64,000 nucleotides of DNA from Lamellibrachia columna (GCA_963662155.1 OY759269.1:19130864-19194863), one strand, 5' to 3'; numbered from the stretch's first letter, positions 24,101 to 37,329 are shown. Translations and numbers: made by a program. Notes: a model not told the origin generated them from the letters alone.

Positions 24101-27100
24101 TGTGCGGAAACATGAAAAAACAGATTAATGAAACAATCTGCAGTGTGTCGAGATTGTTCCCAAATAAAAACCTGCCGAAGGATTACCGAAGAACATGCTG
24201 AATATTTACAAAGCACCTTTTTTGATGATAGTCTTTGATAGATGCCACACAAATGTTATTAATGGTTGAACATATGGTTGAAATATAATTGGCTAACTTT
24301 TGAAATTCCATTTTAGACCCTTTCAACCCCACATTATCATGTTATTTTTGTGAACAAACAAGTGAGATATGGACATATTTATAAGAATATCCGCATTTTT
24401 TTGCCAAAAATGTAAATATTTATTTCCCCTTTGATTGCCAGGCATTGAGGCAGACTTTGTCGTGTGGGAGGAAAACTTCTGGAAAGTCGTGCACCCAGCT
24501 TCTGAATCTACAAAAGATGACAAGCCATGCTGTCATGGCAACAGTGAAAGTTGTTGCCATGAGAGAGGAGATGGGCTTGGCAAGACAACTTACGAAGTAA
24601 GTCAACTTGTCTGGCCACCGAGGCCTGGCTGCTTCACAATTGTGAAATGACCATGGCTATGTGTCATTATGTTTGTGATGAGCTACAGGTATCAGGTGTG
24701 CTATAGGCTGTATTGTGTCATTATGTTTGTGATCAGCTGCAGGTATCGGTTGTGCTATAGGCTGTATTGTGTCATTATGTTTGTGATCAGCTGCAGGTAT
24801 CGGTTGTGCTATAGGCTGTATTGTGTCATTATGTTTGTGATCAGCTGCAGGTATCGGTTGTGCTATAGGCTGTATTGTGTCATTATGTTTGTGATCAGCT
24901 GCAGGTATCGGTTGTGCTATAGGCTGTATTGTGTCATTATGTTTGTGATCAGCTGCAGGTATCAGTTGTGCTATAGGCTGTATTGTGTCATTATGTTGGT
25001 GATCAGCTGCAGGTATCGGTTGTGCTATAGGCTGTATTGTGTCTGGACATTAACTGTTCACAATCGTTATAATTGGCCCATGATAGTCAGAAGAATTTTT
25101 CAATAATGTTGACTTTACCAACATGGACATATTTTCTCAGATTGACCAAACCAATGAATTACTCGTATTGAATGTATTATTAATTAAAATAACCAATGTC
25201 ATTATTTTTACTTACTTTTTCTTCAGTTTTCTAATGTTACCAATGTTTTAGTCACTATGGATAGTTCCTGTTCTTGCTGTTGGAAAGTAAATGTATTATT
25301 ACTAATATGAAACAATCAGATTTAAATCACAGTTGTAAGTTTTATGAGTTTTGTAATTGTGATCAAAGTTTTATAATTTAATCCAATGGCTCGTGGGATA
25401 TAAATAGGTGCAGTACGAGGACACAAGTGAAGATGAGCTCTCCACTGATGGAGGTAGTGATGTGGACGATGGACAGAATGGTCTCGTGGATGTTGAAGAT
25501 CTTGGCACTGTGATGAACAGTCAGAAGACGGCAGATGTGAGCTCTTGCTTAACTTTTCACAACCATTCTGATTACGCGATGCTGTTTCTCTACTATAAAA
25601 GTAATAAAACAGTTTGTGTCTGTTTGTTAGTTTATTTGTTCCTTCACGTCTCCGTCAGTTTCACATATATGGGGTTGAGATTTTGTAGACACACTCAGGG
25701 TCCACGGGGATGGTTTGTACATTAAACAATTTTGAAATTCCCCGGGGGTGGGGATTTTACGGAACAGCAGTAGTTCGTGGTTGTGTGCAATTGGTACCAA
25801 CGCTATGCATGTTTTCTATGATTGTTCCAAGTTACGTAACCTACATAACTATGTCAAACGTCCACACGAGTTCCTTCATACGGAACGAATGCAGCATTTG
25901 TAGCGGCAGTATTTGATTGTTAAAAATGTATATCAACTATAAAGGTAGTTTTACGGAATTGTTGAGTTTCAGTTGTAGAAATGGAATTATAAATTTATCC
26001 GAAAATTAGATGCAGCAGAAACATTGAACCGTGGACATGAATGTAGTTAGGTTTATGAAAAGTAACACTAGAATATCTACAATTATTCCTTAGATCATAA
26101 GCATTCAAATGTTTAATTTATGTTTCATATTCAATTTCGTACTGTTAGTATGAAGTGATTAATGGTCTAGCTGCACCATGCATTACTTTGGTAGATGTGC
26201 ATGACCATTTGTAACAAAATGGCTGCCGTTACTATGGCAACCATGTCTCCAAAAAAGTCATTGAAGTAGATCTCTGTTTTTGATCAGTGAAGGTAGCAGG
26301 TTTAAGTTATTGATCAGGGGCTAGTACTTCCATCTCTTCCGTGTCCCACAGGCTGTAAGGAAACGGAGAAGTGGGAAGATGGACAGCCCAGTTGAGTCAA
26401 AGGAGATGATTACCCCAGCGCTAAGGCAGAACCTGGAGAAACAGGGCTACAAGCTGATTGGTTCCCATTCAGGGGTGAAGCTCTGCAGGTGGACTAAGGT
26501 AGGAACCAGAGGTCATCATGAGACTCAATGTTACTGCAAATGAAAAAATCTGTATTTAAAGGTACATAGTCTGATTGCTTTATCTTAAAGTCATATTATG
26601 TGGTATAACTAATTTCCTAAATTTTACATTTAAAACGTGTAAGTTGATTCCATATTCTGTTACATTGATATTGAAAATAAGTTAGATACCAGTCAGAATA
26701 CTGGTATTGTTCTACAGAGCTTTCGTAACCTTTGCGGTTCCTTCATCAGCGTTCGAATGAGCTGTTGTCCAATGTCATGTGACCTGGATGTTGATTGTCA
26801 CATGACAGCAGCTCCACAAAAAATGATGGGCACCCAGAGATTAACCGAGACAGCGACTACAACCATCTAGCAATTTTCATGGAGCTGCTGTCACGTGACC
26901 ACGACATTTTATGCACTGCAAACAGCAAGGATACAGAAAAATATGTTGATAGAGACATTGTAGTCATGTAGTTTTATACAACTGGATATTCATGTCATCC
27001 AAGGTTTATTATAAATGTCAATACACAGATATCTTGTCCTGCGTGTAGCTGTACACGCTCAGATAAAATCTGAAAGTTTCATGGTGGGATTACTTTATGA

Positions 27101-30100
27101 AGGTTATGTTTCCATTCCAGTCGATGCTTCGAGGTAGAGGGGGGTGCTACAAACACACATTCTACGGCATAGAGAGCCACCTGTGCATGGAGGCAACCCC
27201 CAGCCTGGCGTGTGCTAACAAGTGTATCTTCTGTTGGAGGTCAGTCAGTCTTTCTTTTGACTTGTTTTATATGATAGAATATTGCAATAGGTGTCTTTGT
27301 GTAGAACTTCCCTCCTCAAATGATTTAGCTGATTGAGTATCAGGTTTGTTGATGTTTACATCAGTAGTGCATGAATAGTTTTAAGTAATCTGTGCGATAA
27401 AACACTGTACTTTTGTTATAATCACCGAAAGAATTGTTCTATTTTCTTCCAATTTTAAAATGATACAAATGAGCCAGCGTAGCATAGTCAATACTAGTTA
27501 GGTTAAATTTTTCGCAAAACCAGTGAAATGAGATGTGCAAAACATTAAAAATGAGGAGGGACTATTAAGTATGGTACCTTCAGTTAATTTGGCTGAAATT
27601 TCACTTGCTGATATTTACCTTACAGTCTGAATTACAAAACATAAATAGCACTGATGTTTTCAGGCTTGGCAGACCTACAGGATGACTTAGGAGTCTTGCA
27701 TGTTTCTGTAACTTTTGTTGCAAAATAATTTGTTATGTGTTACGTTATGTGCCAGACATCACACAAACCCAGTAGGTACAGAGTGGAGGTGGAAGATGGA
27801 TGATGCAGAAACAATATTCAAGGGAGCATTAAAGAACCACACAGACATGATTCGGCAGTTCAGAGGTAGGTGCAACTATGCCATTTGGGGAGTGATATAC
27901 AGTTATCAATAATCAATACATTATTGTGACATACAAAGTTTTTCCGTGATAAAGTCTGTGATAATGTAGTATGTTTTTGCATGACTGTTGTTTTAACGAG
28001 TGGTAGAATATTCTTAGCTTATGTGTTCCTTTGTGGCTACACTATAAATGATTCTGTAATAATATAAGAAAATTTAAGAAAATAAAAAAATATGCAATAA
28101 GATCACCTGTGCAATACTCAAGTGAAAACCCAAACTTTTACGGCAGCCTTTATACCTGGCTATAGACAGTGATGGATATATGTGAACAAGTAGTCTTCAC
28201 CCAGTAATTGCAGCATGGCTGAATGCTTCCCAGAGAGGTTGAGTTGGCGTTGGAAGGAACAGGTCTGCCAGGGGGTGAATGTAAAGGAACATGTCTGTCA
28301 GGGGGTGAATGTAAAGGAACATGTCTGTCAGGGGGTGAATGTAAAGGAACATGTCTGTCAGGGGATGAAGTGTAAAGGAACAGGTCTGTCAGGGGGTGAA
28401 GTGTAAAGGAACAGGTCTGTCAGGGGGTGAAGTGTAAAGGAACAGGTATGTCAGGGGGTGAAGTGTAAAGGAACAGGTCTGTCAGGGGGTGAAGTGTAAA
28501 GGAACAGGTCTGTCAGGGGGTGAAGTGTAAAGGAACAGGTCTGTCAGGGGGTGAAGTGTAAAGGAACAGGTCTGTCAGGGGGTGAAGTGTAAAGGAACAG
28601 GTCTGTCGGGGGGTGAAGTGTAAAGGAACAGGTCTGTCAGGGGTGAATGTAAAGGAACATGTCTGTCAGGGGGTGAAGTGTAAAGAACAGGTCTGCCAGG
28701 GGGTGAAGTGTAAAGCATTTTGAGCAATCCCATGGACTGGATACTGTGTTATTAAAAACGTACCTATTTAATGCCGTCTTCCTCTGCAGGAGTTCCGGGG
28801 GTACAACCAGCAAAATTTTCTGAAGCTCTGGAACCATGACATTGTGCCCTCTCCCTGGTCGGGGAACCGATCATGTACCCAAAGATCAACCAATTCATTG
28901 ATCTGCTTCACAGCAAATGCATCTCAACATTCCTTGTCACGAACGCACAGTTTCCTGACGCCATCAGGTAAGCAGAACTGGACACTCAGGAGGGTAGACA
29001 GGACAAGTAGGATGGACACTAAGGAGGGTAGACAGGACAAGTAGGATGGACACTAAGGAGGGTCGACATGACAGGTAGGATGGACACTAAGGAGGGTAGA
29101 CAGGACAGGTAGGATGGACACTAAGGAGGGTAGACAGGACAGGTAGGATAGACACTAAGGAAGGTAGTGGAGACAGTAAGGAATAAGAGAAATGTGGCAA
29201 AGACTATTTAGTAAATAGGAATTTGACACCAAATATTTAGTGAGATGTAATATTAGTCCATGAAGATTCCTGTTTTGGGAATTATACTTTAAAAAGTAAA
29301 ACAATTATTGTATGCTGTTTCGCGTGTTGAACTGAAAGTTGTACCTGCCAGGATAATACAGTTGGGGCATGTACTTCTACATGTTGAACTGTGAGTTGCA
29401 CCCTGTGGGGTAACATAATTGGGGCCTGTAGTTTCACATGTTGAACTGTTAATTGTACCCTGTGGGGTAACATAATTGGGGCCTGTAGTTTCACATGTTG
29501 AACTGTGAGTTGTACCCTGTGGGGTAACATAATTGGGGCATGTAGTTTCACATGTTGAACTGTGAGTTGCAGAACTCTACAGCCAGTCACCCAGCTGTAC
29601 GTCAGCGTCGATGCCAGCTGCCCAGAAAGTCTCAAGAAGATAGACCGGCCACTCTTCCGCGACTATTGGCAACGGTTTATTGACAGTCTGAGTGCCCTCT
29701 CTGACAAGGTCAGCTTCTGGTCATCATTTCTGGGTTTTATAAATGTGATCTACAGGTCAACAGAAGGTTTAGTCTACAGACCCCTTATGGAAAGCAACCA
29801 GGGGAATTTGCATTGTTTGGGTGCCTGGCATATGCTGGTTCATTTGTCTGGGGACTGCGCATTCGTTCACCCAGTTGCAGCAGTATGGAAGGCTCTGCCG
29901 ACTAACTTAAATCTTTAAAGGTATCTTTAAAGACTCACCTTTGTATTACTACATATACTTAAATTACTGCAGCAACACTTACCTAATTTATTTATATTTT
30001 CTTCTATATTAATTTATTTTATAGCCAAATGATTATTGTTTTAACAAACTATATATATATATAAAGTTTTAAATTACTAATGTTTATATTTATTCTAATT

Positions 30101-33100
30101 TATGTTGTAGTTTAATTAACTTGTTTTAGCTGATTCATTGTGATATTTATCTTAAATAACTTATTTATTTTAACATTTAAGCCAACTTGCTTTAATTTAC
30201 TGATATTTTGTATTATCTGTATATTAATTTATTTTACATTTAAATTTGTTTTATTTGTACTATTTATGTATTAGTTCAACCTTTGTGTTGAAATACAGCG
30301 CTTACATTTTTTATGGATATGGTGCTACATAAAAATAAACATTATATATCTTGTATATTAGTTTAGGGTGTCATCAGCATGATACGACACGTTATTAACG
30401 CGTATATAATTACCTGACACACAAGTGATATTATGATAAGAACATTATCAGTATGCTAACAACTTGGCACAGGTACTACAGTGAAACAGGAATTGTTTAC
30501 AACATATTAATTATCAATAAATTATGTTTGAAATTTCCATGGAACTATCCAATGTCTGTGTACTTGTTTAGGGCCAACGAACAGTTTATCGCTTGACCTT
30601 GGTGAAGTCATGGAACATCAACGAACTTCAAGGTTATGCTGACCTTGTGCAGCTAGGCAACCCAGACTTCATTGAAATCAAGGTTAGTCAGTGTCATTTA
30701 ATGTATTTTATTTAACTGAATCCACTTATTTTTTATTGGAGAATGGCCCAATTTTTCCATCAGTGCCACAAAGAGTAGCAAATGATTGTGATGTTTTTTT
30801 CAGCAAGTCCAGGGACCTAGTGATGAAATGATTGTGATGTTTTTTTCAGCAAGTCCAGGGACCTAGTGATGAAATGTATATAGTAGTAATACATATTTGG
30901 TAGCTTTGTTTCTTATTTTCAACCATGACTAAAATTTTATAATTGTTAAATGTCTATATTAATGTGCTCTACAAAAGGTTACACATTTACCCACGTGAAG
31001 GGTATTTTACGTCACCTGGCATACCCACCAGATATAGCCATAAAAATAGAAAGGACCTACACATGTTACTGTCTCATCTAAAAGATAGATACCGTATTCG
31101 ACCTAATAAGTGGTCAGTTGCATGACACAGACCTAAGTCAACTTCCTGCCGAAATTAGGCTATTTACCACCTAGGTGGCAATTAGCCACTAGGGGTGGTT
31201 GTATGACAGACGCCCATCTGAGTTCCTGCCCAGAGTAGAATCCTAATCCTAAATCCTGGAACAACCCTAAGCAGCCCCAGCATTCTTAGGTGTCATCTAG
31301 GCAGTGTACAAATGGTTTGGACCATTCACAATGTATATTAGCAGATACACTGAAGAAATTGCGTGTGCACGGATTACTTAGTCTTTAATGCTTTTGATAT
31401 ATAATATTAAAAATTATGATATTCAACTTTTTTATGTTCTGTTTTTGAATGACTCATCTTTTCAGAATCGTTGATGCAGTTCGCATTGACTTGAAGTTTA
31501 ATATAATAATAATAAAATAGTAATATATGTTGACACTAATTATTTACAAATAGTTGTTCTAGATGGCATAAAGGCTAAATATGGATGATCACATATATTC
31601 ATTAACAGATTTTACATAATTCGTAGAAAACAATACTAATTTGATAATATATATTTTATTTTTTATCCAGGAAGATTGTTCTTCACAGCGTATTAAACAT
31701 TACTGATATGGTCTAGAATTATAAATAAATAAATATATTAAAATACTATTATTTAAAATAAATGCTGCACAATATAGCAATATAATAATAATTAAATATA
31801 CATAAATTATAATTAATAAAAACAATTGTAATATATAATATAGTCAAATTAAGCTTTTTTAAGTATTGCCAACTAATGTGAATAAGATTGCAGAAATTAT
31901 TCATTATTAAATAACAGTGAGTAGAGCAACTATCATGTCCGTCTGCTTGATATACTAAGATGCATGAAACTTGCACTATAACGGTATAACAAGTTGTACA
32001 ACATTCTAAAACTGTTGTTATATGCAACCGTAAAATCTTTCGAATTCTGTTTTTGGGTTATTACACCAACAACATGAGGTGTACAATGTAGCACAGTACA
32101 AATTAAATAGAGTTGTTTTAGTGGTGGTGGTTACATTCACAAGGTGTATAAAATTAATAATGTAATTTTAAACACCCCTAGCCTGACCCAACTGGTGCCA
32201 CAGGCCTTGGGGTAATGCTATATTTACATTCCAGCATGATTAATGGAAAGATTTGCTCCTGAAAAGGGGTAATCTGCTTATCGATTAGTCCTGCCCATAG
32301 CACCCAGTTGGGTGACATTTGGGAAGCAGTCATACAACTTCACCTAAGCATCTGCCCAACTAGATGGCACCTAACTCTGGTACCTGTCATATAACTATAC
32401 TACCTACCTATCCTCTTCGGGCCCAGTGGCCCATAAGGCCGAAGTGAATCTCCTCCATCTTGTTCTGTCAGCTGCTACACGTCTGGCTTCGTTCCAGCTA
32501 TTCCACCCCAGTATACGTCTTTCATTTTCAATAGTTGATCGCCACGTTGTCTTTGGTCGCCCAACCTTTCTTTTACCTTCAGGCGTCCAGGTCAGTGCAG
32601 TCTCACAATTGCTGTTCTTCTCCATTCGTAGGATATGTCCTACCCACTTCCATCTTCTTATCTTGACCTCAGTGCTGGTTGTCTTCAATTTTGTTTTTGC
32701 CAGAATATCTCGATTTGATACAACGTATGGCCATCGAATTTGTAGGATTCGTCTTAAACACTTGAAAAAAAATGTATCTAACTTTCTGTTGTCTCCTTCG
32801 TTAATTTTCCATGTTTCACTTCCATACAACAACACTGGTTTAACAAGTGTGTTAAAAAGCCTCAATTTCGATCTCAATGTGTATATATTTGAACTCCATA
32901 TCTGCTTTAGTTTCATGAAGGATACCCTCGCTTTACAAATTCTGTTAACAATGTCATCGCCGCCTCCTCCTTGCTTACTAACGTTCGCACCAAGGTAGTT
33001 ATACTTGTCCACTTCCTTTAGCTCTTGATCATCGATTAGTATTCTGTTTTCGCACTTGCTGTTTATCCTCAATATTTGAGTTTTCTTTTTATTTATTCTT

Positions 33101-35631
33101 AGTCCTGTCCTTGCTGCAAATTGATTCAGTTGTCTTGTCTTTGTTTGCATGTGTGTGTAGCATGATGACATGAGTGCTATGTCGTCGGCAAAGTCCAGGT
33201 CCTCTAGTTTTGACGTGAAGTTCCATCTTATTCCTGTTTTGTTTCCCGCTGTTGTGTTTCTCATTATCCAGTCCACTACTATCAAGAAGATAAATCCAGA
33301 CATTACATCTCCTTGTTTAACTCCAGTTTTGACCTTGAACCACTCAGATTCCTCACCTTCGTCTAACACTGCACATTCACTATCTTCGTATAACATCTGT
33401 ACCATGTGGATTATCTTGCATGGAATTCCATAGCTCTCCATAATTTTCCATAGACTCTCTCGGTGCACTGAGTCAAATGCTTTTTCAAAATCCACAAACG
33501 TGATGTATAGAGTTGCCTGCCATTCCACTACCTGTTCTATAATATTTCGTAAAATAAATATCTGTTCTACTGTGCCTCTCCCACTTCTGAAACCTGCTTG
33601 TTCGTCTCTCAACTTGCTGTTAACTCCATCTCTTATTCTGTCAATGAGTACTCTTCCGAATACTTTACTAGGAACAGATGTCAAAGTAATTCCTCTCCAA
33701 TTCCCGCACTCTGTCAGGTCACCTTTCTTCAGTATTTTAACGATCAGTCCCTGCTTCCACGTTTTTGGCACTTTCTCTTGTTCCCAAATTGTTCTGAATA
33801 ATTTGACAAGCCATTTCTCTGTTGTATTCATGTCTGCTTTTAATAATTCTGCTGTAATTTCGTCCTTGCCCCCTGCTTTCCCGTTTTTCATCTTCCTTAG
33901 CGCTGTTCTAATTTCTGCCTTTGTTATTGGGTCAGTATAACTATACGCTTGAACAAAATTGGGCCATGAAAAAATATCAAGGAATCTGTTCTTATAAGCG
34001 TACACCAAAATTGTTTAACACTAGTGGTGTCATTTGCTGAAAAGTGGTGCCAACTGTTTAACACCAGATGGCGAAATTTTTCAGTTCCAAACTAGTCAAA
34101 TTACAATAATTATGGATCCTGCTGATTAAAAAGGGTTGTACGCTAATTAAGGCATGTATGCTTAATAGGTTGAATACTGTATGTATTTCCAACTTCTATA
34201 CCTACATACCTAGTGCTAGATGACTTGGCAAGTTCTTGGTATTCTAAACACAAATGTATCTAATGTTCACTGTCCACTTGTGTCAGTTGATTATAGCTCA
34301 TAAAGCCAACTTGAATTATGTAGTTTCTTGTCTTTAAATAAAACTTGTTCTATTATGTAGATGTAGTCACTTGTGATTGGATCTATTTTATCTATCTATT
34401 GGTGTATTTAAATTTTTTTCAAGAGTAAACAACACCCAGTTTCCCACTCTGGAACCGTGGCAAACCGGTACTGTGAATAAATGCTCATCAAGAATCGTGC
34501 AGACCTGTGAAAACTGGAACCATGCAGCACTGGTACCCAGGGTTCTGTATGTTGCAGGGTGTGACGTACTGTGGCGACTCCAAGTCCAGCACGCTGACTA
34601 TGAAGAACATCCCCTGGCACGAGGAAGTGGTCACCTTTGTCCAGCAACTGGTTGACCTGCTGCCCGACTACGCCATTGCATCAGAACATGAGCACTCCAA
34701 CTGCATTCTGATCGCAAACACCAAGGTACGTAGGCCAACACCACAACCGAAGGAAAATTACTATTCTTTGGTTTGATTACACAATCTATCATTATCTTCA
34801 TTAGTCAAGGACCCCAGAAACTATCGATGATGATTGTAGAAATAACAGATTTAGAGAAGTTGGATAGCAGTTGCATTACCTCCTATATTTGGCAAAGTTA
34901 TGTATTTTGTATTTGGGCTCTGTACTTCGAGTGTAAGGTATATTTATTGTGTTTCGTTACCAGAACACAAATTACCTAGATCTGCCAATATTTCGATAAT
35001 TTAAAAAGTTTAATAGTACTGCCTACTGTCATACAGCCATAATGAAACAACAGCAACAAGGAAACATTTGTTTCACTGCATTTTTTCCACAAGTTCTTGT
35101 TGTTTTATGAGATATATGTCTAGCATGTGAACTAATAAGTTAAGACACATTTAATACTATGCGTACATTGCTAAACTTGTTGCGAGTTGCACGTTTGTGT
35201 CAGAGCACATTACACAACATTTTTGCCATGACATAATTTTCTAATCGGTTCAACCACTGTTGCGCCTGCCAAATCAACAGGCGACTCAAGTTTTGTTGAG
35301 TTGTGGATCAGTGTACCTTGGTCGACTGATTCAGTTTAAGTCAAATAAGCACACGACTTCCAACAAAAGTTTAGAAAAGTACACCTAAGCTGTGTTATTT
35401 TACCATTCACAGTTCCGGGTGAACAACGAGTGGTGGACGTGGATCGACTACGAACGCTTCCATGAACTCATTACTGCTTGGACGGTCAGTGACGGTCAAG
35501 AGATTTTCACCGCCTCTGACTACATGGCCAAGACACCCTCATGGGCAGTGTACGGGGCACGGGAACAGGGCTTTGACCCTGTAGAAACACGCTTCTATAG
35601 GAAGAAACGCAAGGATGTCAGCGGATGCTGA
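21108..35631 (+). CDS. TYW1: tRNA 4-demethylwyosine synthase TYW1, interrupted by TGA
   Basis: TYW1 makes 4-demethylwyosine from N1-methylguanosine-37 of tRNA-Phe and pyruvate, the second step of wybutosine synthesis. Coding exons: 21108-21224, 22111-22236, 22572-22631, 23397-23493, 24442-24596, 25414-25536, 26352-26498, 27121-27239, 27756-27865, 28790-28967, 29573-29708, 30572-30682, 34558-34725, 35413-35631. Together they are 622 codons with every junction in frame. Order: N-terminal membrane segment (about 12-30), FMN-binding start YATQTGTAK, flavodoxin end, acidic linker, radical-SAM motif CANKCIFC (CX3CX2C), HCALSLVGEP, C-terminus ending SGC. Two defects: TGA at 28837-28839 replaces the residue before HCALS, and the central flavodoxin part (ATYTDG region) is absent between exons 2 and 3. 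Identity is certain; function of this allele or assembly is doubtful. The third exon's start is the least sure. Confidence 0.92.
22969..23019. repeat. 23-bp triplicate in TYW1 intron 3
   Basis: Three near-identical copies containing caagggaccatagc. Confidence 0.8.
23475..23548. repeat. 37-bp duplication over a TYW1 splice donor
   Basis: A 37-bp block beginning agctctgccagcacacacgg occurs twice in tandem (23475-23511, 23512-23548). The first copy holds the end of coding exon 4 and its donor at 23494; the second repeats both. Using the second donor would carry an in-frame TAA, so the first is the productive site. Confidence 0.9.
24660..25045. repeat. 54-bp minisatellite, about 7 copies (TYW1 intron 5)
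   Basis: Units of 54 bp containing gatcagctgcaggtatcggt. It starts about 60 bp after a splice donor. The 18-residue repeat ORF across it is an artefact of the period. Confidence 0.95.
26797..26898. repeat. Short foldback in TYW1 intron 7
   Basis: The stretch gtcacatgacagcagctcc is inverted as ggagctgctgtcacgtgac about 64 bp downstream, which would make a stem-loop. It could be a MITE remnant. Confidence 0.6.
28255..28715. repeat. 31-bp minisatellite, about 14 copies (TYW1 intron 9)
   Basis: Copies of a 31-bp G-rich unit containing ggaacaggtctgtcaggggg. It ends about 75 bp before the acceptor of the exon that carries the in-frame TGA. Confidence 0.95.
28985..29165. repeat. 34-bp minisatellite, about 5 copies (TYW1 intron 10)
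   Basis: Copies containing ggatggacactaaggagggt. It begins almost directly after the splice donor at 28968. Confidence 0.9.
29313..29572. repeat. 57-bp minisatellite running into a TYW1 splice acceptor
   Basis: Four to five 57-bp copies containing catgttgaactgtgagttgc. The last, partial copy supplies the acceptor (gagttgcag) of the exon starting at 29573. Confidence 0.9.
29875..30345 (+). mobile_element. Relic LINE 3' end (CR1/L2-like)
   Basis: A short peptide just before 29918 reads like the C-terminal LPxxL...FK...LKTHLF motif of CR1/L2 reverse transcriptases. The stretch ends with a tail like theirs: acagcgcttac, then ggtgctacataaaaataaac. Between them is AT-rich decay. Lies in TYW1 intron 11. 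Confidence 0.45.
30782..30873. repeat. 46-bp direct duplication
   Basis: Two tandem copies containing gcaagtccagggacctagtg in TYW1 intron 12. Confidence 0.9.
32404..34008 (-). mobile_element. 5'-truncated LINE with uninterrupted reverse-transcriptase ORF
   Basis: A 534-codon ORF on the strand opposite TYW1, inside its intron 12. Reverse-transcriptase landmarks in order: MKNGKAGGKDEI, NWRGITL, FRSGRGT, DFEKAFDSV, KTGVKQGD, the catalytic FADD, then a C-terminal WVGHILRM and KVGRPKTTWR segment usual in non-LTR elements. The endonuclease half is missing, as in 5'-truncated LINE copies. The stop codon lies at the 3' end, where the sequence becomes tandem tagg (read on the minus strand). Clade not resolved. 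The lack of any stop or frameshift suggests a fairly young insertion. Confidence 0.88.
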
Positions 35632-35917
35632 GACAGGCAACATAGTGTGGACAGTGACACTATTTATCATTGTTTTCACTGATAGAGATGATGATTGTTA
35701 ATGTGTGTTTCTGTATTATACAGGTATATAGAAACACTTAATGTGTGCGTGTTAGCATGTGAGGTGTACGTGCGTGTGGGAAGATCGGGGTGGGTCCTTG
35801 TCTTTCTTAGGGAAAATTGTTTTCAAAGATGTTGCTATAAACCAGTATGAGACCTAATGCAGACTGAAGTAGTTTGTTGTCATCAGTTTAGCCCTGCATT
35901 CATTACTGGTGGGCGTG

Positions 35918-36100
35918 AATGAATGTATAGGACTGTGTCGCCAGCATACAACTGTTACACCAATAAAACAATATCATCAACTGACACATTTGGTGACTGT
36001 GTCTGCAATAAATGAATGTATTGGACTGTGTTGCCAGCATACAACTGTTATGCCAATAAAATAATATCATCAACTAACACATTTGGTGACTGTGTCTACA
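35918..36100 (+). terminator. Duplicated poly(A) signal region of TYW1
   Basis: A 93-bp block holding an AATAAA (35962-35967) is duplicated in tandem, giving a second AATAAA at 36055-36060. Both are within 450 bp of the TYW1 stop codon and are the likely 3' ends. Confidence 0.6.
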
Positions 36101-37329
36101 ATGCGCCAGCAAGAAAACTACTCCATAACACTCAGAGAGTATTTATTTCTAAAGCAATAACAACATTTTAGCACCCATATGATAACAATAAATTAGCAGC
36201 TTACATAATTAATAATGGTTATATGGACAACCCTCATGAACTATGTTTCAGTGTCGTAGACAGATATGTTTACGTTCTGCTTTTTGTGTTGTTTTTCGAC
36301 TTGCATATATTTGTTACATGCAAATGACACTATTATGGAAGTAAAAAAGATACCATACAAAGACACACAACAATGAAATGTGATTATGCAAGAAGGTTAT
36401 CCATGTAACTATTAACTATTATTTAAGTTTACATGTAATAACAGATTCTGCCCCTGAAACATTGACATATTCAAAAGTTGTTGAGATATTTTTTTAGAAA
36501 TACAGTTTATATGCTATGAGTTACTCAGTTGTATATTTCGTACAGTATTTCTTTGGCAGTAAAGATCATTTGTATCTGTCGTCATTTACAAAATAGAAAG
36601 ATGATATCATCAATGACTTCACAACAATAAGAACAACCATAAATAATGTAGTTGATATGAACATGTGATCATCTAGTGCAACGTTCACATTCTGAAAATG
36701 ATGTCGGTGAAGACAATCTCTAAGCTACTGCAGCTGACAATAACTCACACTGATTTTGGCACACACATTATTAGATACAGTAATATTCATGCATAAGTAT
36801 TGAGCAGAACTATCAGACACTGTCACAACTCCTATCACAAGAAACTTAGCTTTATCACTTGAAAAGTTTAGTCAATTCTGGCCAGCAACAAATAGAAACA
36901 TCGTGCAATTTGATTTCCTCCTTCAAACTTTGAAATAGTTATCACACATTGTATTTTGGAATGTGACCCATTGACCTTGCCACTTGGTCCATTATCAACC
37001 AATCGCCTTTCAAGACTACCTCCCCCAACAACACCAAAACACAAAACAAAATGGCAAAATGTATTTTATCACAAATATATTGTGTTTTCACCCAGACAAG
37101 AAGAATTGTCAAGGATGTCAACAACATGCTGCTAGTGCTGAGCTGTCACGGAAATATGACATGCTTTTAGTATTTGACATTTGATAAATAAGTTTTTTTG
37201 AAAAACTTGTTATCTGGCAGTGTCTTGTGTACAACGTAAGAACATCACAAAGAACACCAAAGAACACCAAGACTTAAGTCAACACATGGTTCACAGCATT
37301 GTGTCCAGACAATTCATTTGAACCAACCA

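Noticed and set aside
24669..25106. 145-codon ORF of an 18-residue repeat
   Set aside because: It is the 54-bp minisatellite of a TYW1 intron read in frame.
28255..28715. CRISPR-like appearance of short regular repeats (also 42655-43386)
   Set aside because: The copies are directly contiguous without unique spacers, and the genome is eukaryotic. They are minisatellites.
28837..28839. TGA in TYW1 read as selenocysteine
   Set aside because: No selenoprotein form of TYW1 is known to me, the usual residue here is basic, and I see no reason to assume a SECIS element.
32426..33940. ORFs on the + strand across the LINE
   Set aside because: Antisense shadows of the reverse-transcriptase ORF, with no motif of their own.
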